Origin: UBA5189 sp040389445 | GTDB lineage: Bacteria; Chloroflexota; Limnocylindria; Limnocylindrales; CSP1-4 | Assembly (NCBI GenBank): GCA_040389445.1 | Contig: JAZJZX010000014.1 | Location: 1-64,000 of the forward strand | DNA length: 64,000 nucleotides | Reading direction: 5' to 3' | Shown here: positions 60,712 to 64,000 of the stretch, piece by piece | Layout of the letters: each line of letters starts with the position of its first letter | How positions within the stretch are numbered: the first letter of the stretch is position 1 | Program-made: the position numbers and the translations under genes | Notes under the pieces: model-generated | Told to the model about the DNA's origin: nothing | Databases searched by the model: none | What the model saw: only the letters and a program-made list of their open reading frames with translations

Positions 60712-61024
60712 GTGTTGGCCGAGTTGCGCCCAGGAAGGGAGGTCCTCGATACGGGATGACAACGAACACCTGATCGATTTCCATGCCCGCGGCTCCTGAA
60801 CGGCCGCGCCCAGGTGACGGGGGCGGCGGCCCGCGGCGGCGGCCCGTGGCGGCGGCCGGTGGCGGGGCGGGTCGGGCCCAACGTGGCGGCGCGGCCGTGG
60901 CGGCGGCAACAGGAACGTCGGCGGCCGGCCCGTGGCGGCGGCCCGTGGCGGGAACTGGAACGTCGGCGATCCGGCGTGATGCCGCGGTAAGCGCCGCATA
61001 TGGCTCGAAGGTCAGACTCCTCTG
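60712..61024. other. Intergenic region before the HTH/nuclease-like gene
   Basis: Mostly a GGCGGCGGCC-type GC-rich stretch (about 60825-60960) with irregular repeats of GTGGCGGCGGCC. No gene on either strand has a credible start. No clear promoter for the gene at 61025 could be picked out. Confidence 0.5.
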
Positions 61025-61822
61025 ATGCAGGACATCGTCTTCGGGACGCGAGTACGCAGCGTGCGGATCCGACTCGGCCTTCGCCAGGCGGATGTGGCCG
61101 CCAGATCAAGGGTGTCGGACATGACGGTGTCGCGGATCGAGCACGGCCATCTCGACGCGGTCACGATCGCGGCGCTTCGGGCGGTCGCCTCGACCCTGGA
61201 GATTCGCGTGGACATCGTGCCTCGCTGGCGCGGCGGGGACCTCGATCGGCTCGTCAACGCTCGCCATGCGGCCCTCGCCGAGGTGTGCGTTCAGCGCCTG
61301 CGCACGATCGGGGGCTGGGAGGTTCGTCCCGAGGTTTCGTTCTCAATCTACGGCGAGCGCGGCATCATCGACCTCCTTGCCTGGCATGCAGGGTCGCGCT
61401 CCCTCGTGGTCATCGAGCTCAAGACCGAGATCGTGGACGTCGGGGAACTCCTCGGAACCTTCGACCGCAAGGTCAGGCTTGCGCGGGAGATAGGGTTCGA
61501 CCTGGGTTGGCGGGCCAAGACGGTATCGGCATGTCTCGTGGTCGCGGAGGGCCGCACGAACCGACGGCGGATCGAGGCGCATGCGGGTCTCATCAGATCT
61601 GCCCTTCCGCACGACGGTCGACACTTCTGGCCGTGGCTCGCCAGCCCGAGCGAATGGGTCCGGGCCATCGTGGTTGTGTCAGACCAACATCACGGCAGGC
61701 CCAGGACAAGTCTTTCGACGCCCCGCCGGGTCCCGGGGCATCGCGCGCCGGGTAACGCGGGCGTGGTTGCGCGTGCATCGGCCGTTTCGAGCACGAAGAC
61801 TACTGGTCAGCCCGCCCGATGA
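61025..61822 (+). CDS. XRE HTH fused to PD-(D/E)XK nuclease-like domain
   Basis: A 265-residue protein. The HTH is at about 8-60 (VRSVRIRLGLRQADVAARSR, MTVSRIEHGHLDAVTIAAL). Residues 95-170 look like a restriction-endonuclease-type fold: GERGIIDLLAW supplies the Asp, and VVIELKTEIVD supplies the ExK, followed by a helix (ELLGTFDRKVRLAREIG). The C-terminal 60 residues are basic and low-complexity. It could be a regulator with a degenerate nuclease, or a self-contained defence effector. The start has neither a strong RBS nor a TANNNT. No partner gene lies beside it. Confidence 0.75.
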   Translation: MQDIVFGTRVRSVRIRLGLRQADVAARSRVSDMTVSRIEHGHLDAVTIAALRAVASTLEIRVDIVPRWRGGDLDRLVNARHAALAEVCVQRLRTIGGWEVRPEVSFSIYGERGIIDLLAWHAGSRSLVVIELKTEIVDVGELLGTFDRKVRLAREIGFDLGWRAKTVSACLVVAEGRTNRRRIEAHAGLIRSALPHDGRHFWPWLASPSEWVRAIVVVSDQHHGRPRTSLSTPRRVPGHRAPGNAGVVARASAVSSTKTTGQPAR

Positions 61823-61932
61823 ACACAGCCTTGCAGGGACCGGCGACCTGGGCGAGTGGTGGGCGCCTCTAGCCGCGCGCGACCTGGCCGGCGACCTGGC
61901 CTCAACCCTTCGTGATGTCGGTTGGACACAAC

Positions 61933-62040
61933 GCGTCCGATGCTCCGCCCGCCCCGGCCCCCGCCCCCGCCCCGGCACCGGCCCGCGTCCGATGCTCCGC
62001 CCGCCCCGGGCCCCGCCCCGGCACCGGCCCGCGTCCGATT
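61933..62040. repeat. Three-copy GCGTCCGA repeat in a convergent gap
   Basis: Units beginning GCGTCCGATGCTCCGCCCGC start at 61933 and 61985, and a truncated one at 62031 (periods 52 and 46 bp). They are almost pure C/G with internal CCCCG runs. The rest of 61823-62102 shows no gene. Confidence 0.75.
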
Positions 62041-62102
62041 GGCGCTCGTGCCCGCCCCGCCCAGGGCCCGCATTCGACGCCCAACGCGCCGCGGGATGGG
62101 CG

Positions 62103-63443
62103 TCAGCCGCCGCGGAGGGCTCGGAGGAGGGTCCGAGGGGTGGGCCGCTGCCCGTAGAGGAGGACGCCGGAACGGTAAAGGCGTGCGGCAACCCACAGCG
62201 CGATCGGGATGAAGATCACCAGCAGCAGGATCGAGACGAGCGCGTCGACCGGCGAGGCTGCGCCCTGGCTCAGTCGAGTGAGCATGAGGTACGGGCTGAA
62301 GAACGGGATGAACGAGAGCACGATGACCAGGGGCGAATCGATCGGGATCAGGCCCGTCCCGGCATACGAGGCGACCATGTACCCTCCGACGGAGAGCAAG
62401 GTCAGCGGCGCCACGATCTGATTGACATCCTCCTGCCGACTCACGAGGGATGCGGCACCCGCGTACAGCACGGCATACAGGGTGAACCCGAGCACGAACA
62501 TCACCCCGAAGACCGCGAGCAGCGCGAGGGACAGGCCCTGTGGCAGCCCGACCATCGCGGGCCCGCCGAAGATGAGCGCCGCGATGCGGTCCTGCAGGAC
62601 CAGGGCGATGGCCGATGGCACGAGCACGATGAGGTACTGCACGAGCGCCAGTCCGCCAACGCCCACGACCTTGCCGCTGAGCAGCTGGAACGGGGTTGCG
62701 GCGGCGAGGACGACCTCCATGACCCGGCTGTTCTTCTCCTCAGCCACGCTGAAGGCGACCCACTGGGCGTACAGGATGATCGCCATGAAGAGCAGGATCG
62801 AGAGCGCGAATCCGATGGCAAACGAGCTCACATACGCTTCGCCCGAGGTCGGCCCGTTGGTCGCGGCGTTCGGGTCGGCCGGTTCCAGCACGAACGCCGG
62901 TGGCGCGAACAGGGCCGCCTGATCACCCGGGGAGAGCCCGGCTCGCTGGAGCCGGTCCTGGATCGCGATCGAACTGACCGCCTGCTGGATGATCAGGTTG
63001 TTTCGAGACAGGATCCCGTCCTTCGAATAGAGCGTGAAGGCAAGGTCGCCGGCCGGCGCTCGATCGACCGCGAGCAGCGCGGCGGCCGACCCGTCGATGA
63101 CGTCGGCGCGGCCTGCCTCGATGGTCGCCGCCACCTCGACCCGATAGGCCGACGCGCCAGCGCCGTTCGCCGGGAGCCCGGGGATCGGCGCATTCAGGAG
63201 GAGACCAAGCGCGAGGGGGACGTCCACGCCGGGTTGCGAGTCACCGACGAAGACCTCGATCCGGTCGCCGGCGCTGCCGCGGTCGATGAATCGGATGATC
63301 ACCGGCGCGAGGGCCAGCCCGATGCCCACCAGCACCAGCAGGGCGGTCGTCAGGCGGAAGGTCCGGGTCCGGCCACGCCAGACGAACTCGCGCCGCGCGA
63401 CCGCACCGATGTTGCGGAGGGTGTCGGCCGGCGACGGCCTCAC
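62103..63443 (-). CDS. ABC-2 type permease (NatB-like)
   Basis: A 446-residue membrane protein. A cytoplasmic N-terminus (ARREFVWRGRTRTFRL) and a first helix are followed by a large extracytoplasmic domain (about 60-210). Five or six C-terminal helices follow, with the EEKNSRVMEVVLAAATPFQLLSGK loop typical of NatB sodium/antibiotic exporters. The GTG at 63443 gives the normal N-terminus; an in-frame ATG 120 nt upstream lies inside the ATPase gene. It pairs with the ATPase gene upstream. The exported substrate is unknown. Confidence 0.88.
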   Translation of the reverse strand: MRPSPADTLRNIGAVARREFVWRGRTRTFRLTTALLVLVGIGLALAPVIIRFIDRGSAGDRIEVFVGDSQPGVDVPLALGLLLNAPIPGLPANGAGASAYRVEVAATIEAGRADVIDGSAAALLAVDRAPAGDLAFTLYSKDGILSRNNLIIQQAVSSIAIQDRLQRAGLSPGDQAALFAPPAFVLEPADPNAATNGPTSGEAYVSSFAIGFALSILLFMAIILYAQWVAFSVAEEKNSRVMEVVLAAATPFQLLSGKVVGVGGLALVQYLIVLVPSAIALVLQDRIAALIFGGPAMVGLPQGLSLALLAVFGVMFVLGFTLYAVLYAGAASLVSRQEDVNQIVAPLTLLSVGGYMVASYAGTGLIPIDSPLVIVLSFIPFFSPYLMLTRLSQGAASPVDALVSILLLVIFIPIALWVAARLYRSGVLLYGQRPTPRTLLRALRGG

Positions 63444-63477
63444 GGGACCAGCTCGTTCATTGGGGCGAGCTCGTTCA

Positions 63478-64000
63478 TCATGGCGCCTCGGCGAGATGGT
63501 GCTCCTCGGACGGAGCCCGCCCGACCCGCTCGATGAAGATCTGCTCGATCGACGGGTCGGCAATGAGAAACTGCGTCACGCGTTCGCCCCGCGCGATCGC
63601 CGCGCCCAGCACCTCCTGGGGATCGTGACCGCGAGCCACATCCAGCTCCACGAAGTCCCGACCGGGCCGGACCACCGTGACGCCCTCGAGGTCGCCGAGC
63701 CACGGCAATTCGGCATTGCCCTCGACGCCGAGCCGGACGATCTGCCGTCCGCTGGCACGCTTGACGTCCCGGATCGGACCGCCCAGCACCAGCTTCCCGC
63801 GATCGATGATGGCGACGGCCTCGCACAGTTCTTCGACCATTTCCATCTGGTGGGTCGAAAAGACGAGTGTCGTGCCGCGCTGTCGCATCTCCTCGAACGC
63901 CTCCTTGAGGAGTGACACGTTGACCGGGTCGAGTCCGACGAACGGTTCATCCATGATCACGACCTCGGGCTCGTGGAGGATGGCGGCGATCAACTGGACC
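63478..64000 (-). CDS. ABC transporter ATP-binding protein (NatA-like), partial
   Basis: The C-terminal 174 residues or so of an ABC ATPase whose 5' part lies beyond the right edge. Walker B VVIMDEPFVGLDP, the H-loop STHQMEMVE and a CcmA-type C-terminal regulatory domain (GDLEGVTVVRPGRDFVEL) are visible; the Walker A and signature are outside. It lies upstream of the NatB-like permease gene, with 34 bp between them that contain a duplicated GAGCTCGTTCAT. Confidence 0.88.
   Translation of the reverse strand, partial: VQLIAAILHEPEVVIMDEPFVGLDPVNVSLLKEAFEEMRQRGTTLVFSTHQMEMVEELCEAVAIIDRGKLVLGGPIRDVKRASGRQIVRLGVEGNAELPWLGDLEGVTVVRPGRDFVELDVARGHDPQEVLGAAIARGERVTQFLIADPSIEQIFIERVGRAPSEEHHLAEAP

Noticed and set aside
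60606..61109. Heptad-like VDKPAGAVDESGRDVE frame over the phased array
   Set aside because: The pattern follows from the 21-bp period; upstream sequence is arginine-rich noise and no start signal exists.

Overview
The window is a very GC-rich, gene-dense bacterial chromosome segment. The gene set suggests Chloroflexota, perhaps a Limnocylindria-like lineage; this is an inference from content, not a marker placement. Supporting genes are a B12-dependent ribonucleotide reductase (nrdJ), flavin-dependent ThyX, peptide ABC operons with a membrane-anchored binding protein, PAC2 and RhlE-type helicases. Most genes without a Shine-Dalgarno (SD) sequence have a TANNNT hexamer 6-7 nt upstream of the start codon, which points to widespread leaderless transcription.

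Layout. 1-9.1 kb: GC-rich repeats, MscS channel, acetyl-CoA synthetase, CpaE/TadZ-like ATPase with a coiled-coil partner, moaA, purine nucleoside phosphorylase. 9.1-17.8 kb: a leftward run (cyclic-nucleotide-binding protein, adenylate cyclase/NTPase/TPR protein, small zinc protein, SRPBCC protein, thyX, bicupin), then a rightward operon (degenerate cyclic-nucleotide-binding domain, FAD oxidoreductase, orphan, LysE exporter). 17.8-27.6 kb: CocE hydrolase, sarcosine oxidase-like enzyme and a complete peptide ABC operon. 27.6-42.2 kb: aquaporin, class II aldolase, ABC-2 exporter, TagI, lytic transglycosylase, phosphotransferase, cupin, D-cysteine desulfhydrase-like enzyme, a GIY-YIG/GreA fusion, serine hydrolase, RNA helicase, YbaK, HhH-GPD protein. 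42.2-48.5 kb: amidohydrolase divergent from a SorC regulator/FGGY kinase/NMT1-type ABC operon. 48.6-53.5 kb: helicase/zinc-ribbon/glutaredoxin operon, PAC2, cupin, lipoprotein. 53.7-56.7 kb: the most unusual locus. It holds a 40-residue exported-peptide gene divergent from an XRE repressor, then an XRE-TPR regulator built like the RRNPP peptide receptors, then an EAL domain fused to a TfoX C-terminal domain. 57-64 kb: nrdJ with its promoter, two NrdR boxes and a 21-bp-phased array of DnaA-box-like sites, an HTH/PD-(D/E)XK-like protein, and an ABC-2 exporter running off the right edge.

Short tandem repeats fill nearly every convergent gap longer than about 90 bp and also occur inside linkers of coding regions, so minisatellite expansion looks like a general property of this genome.
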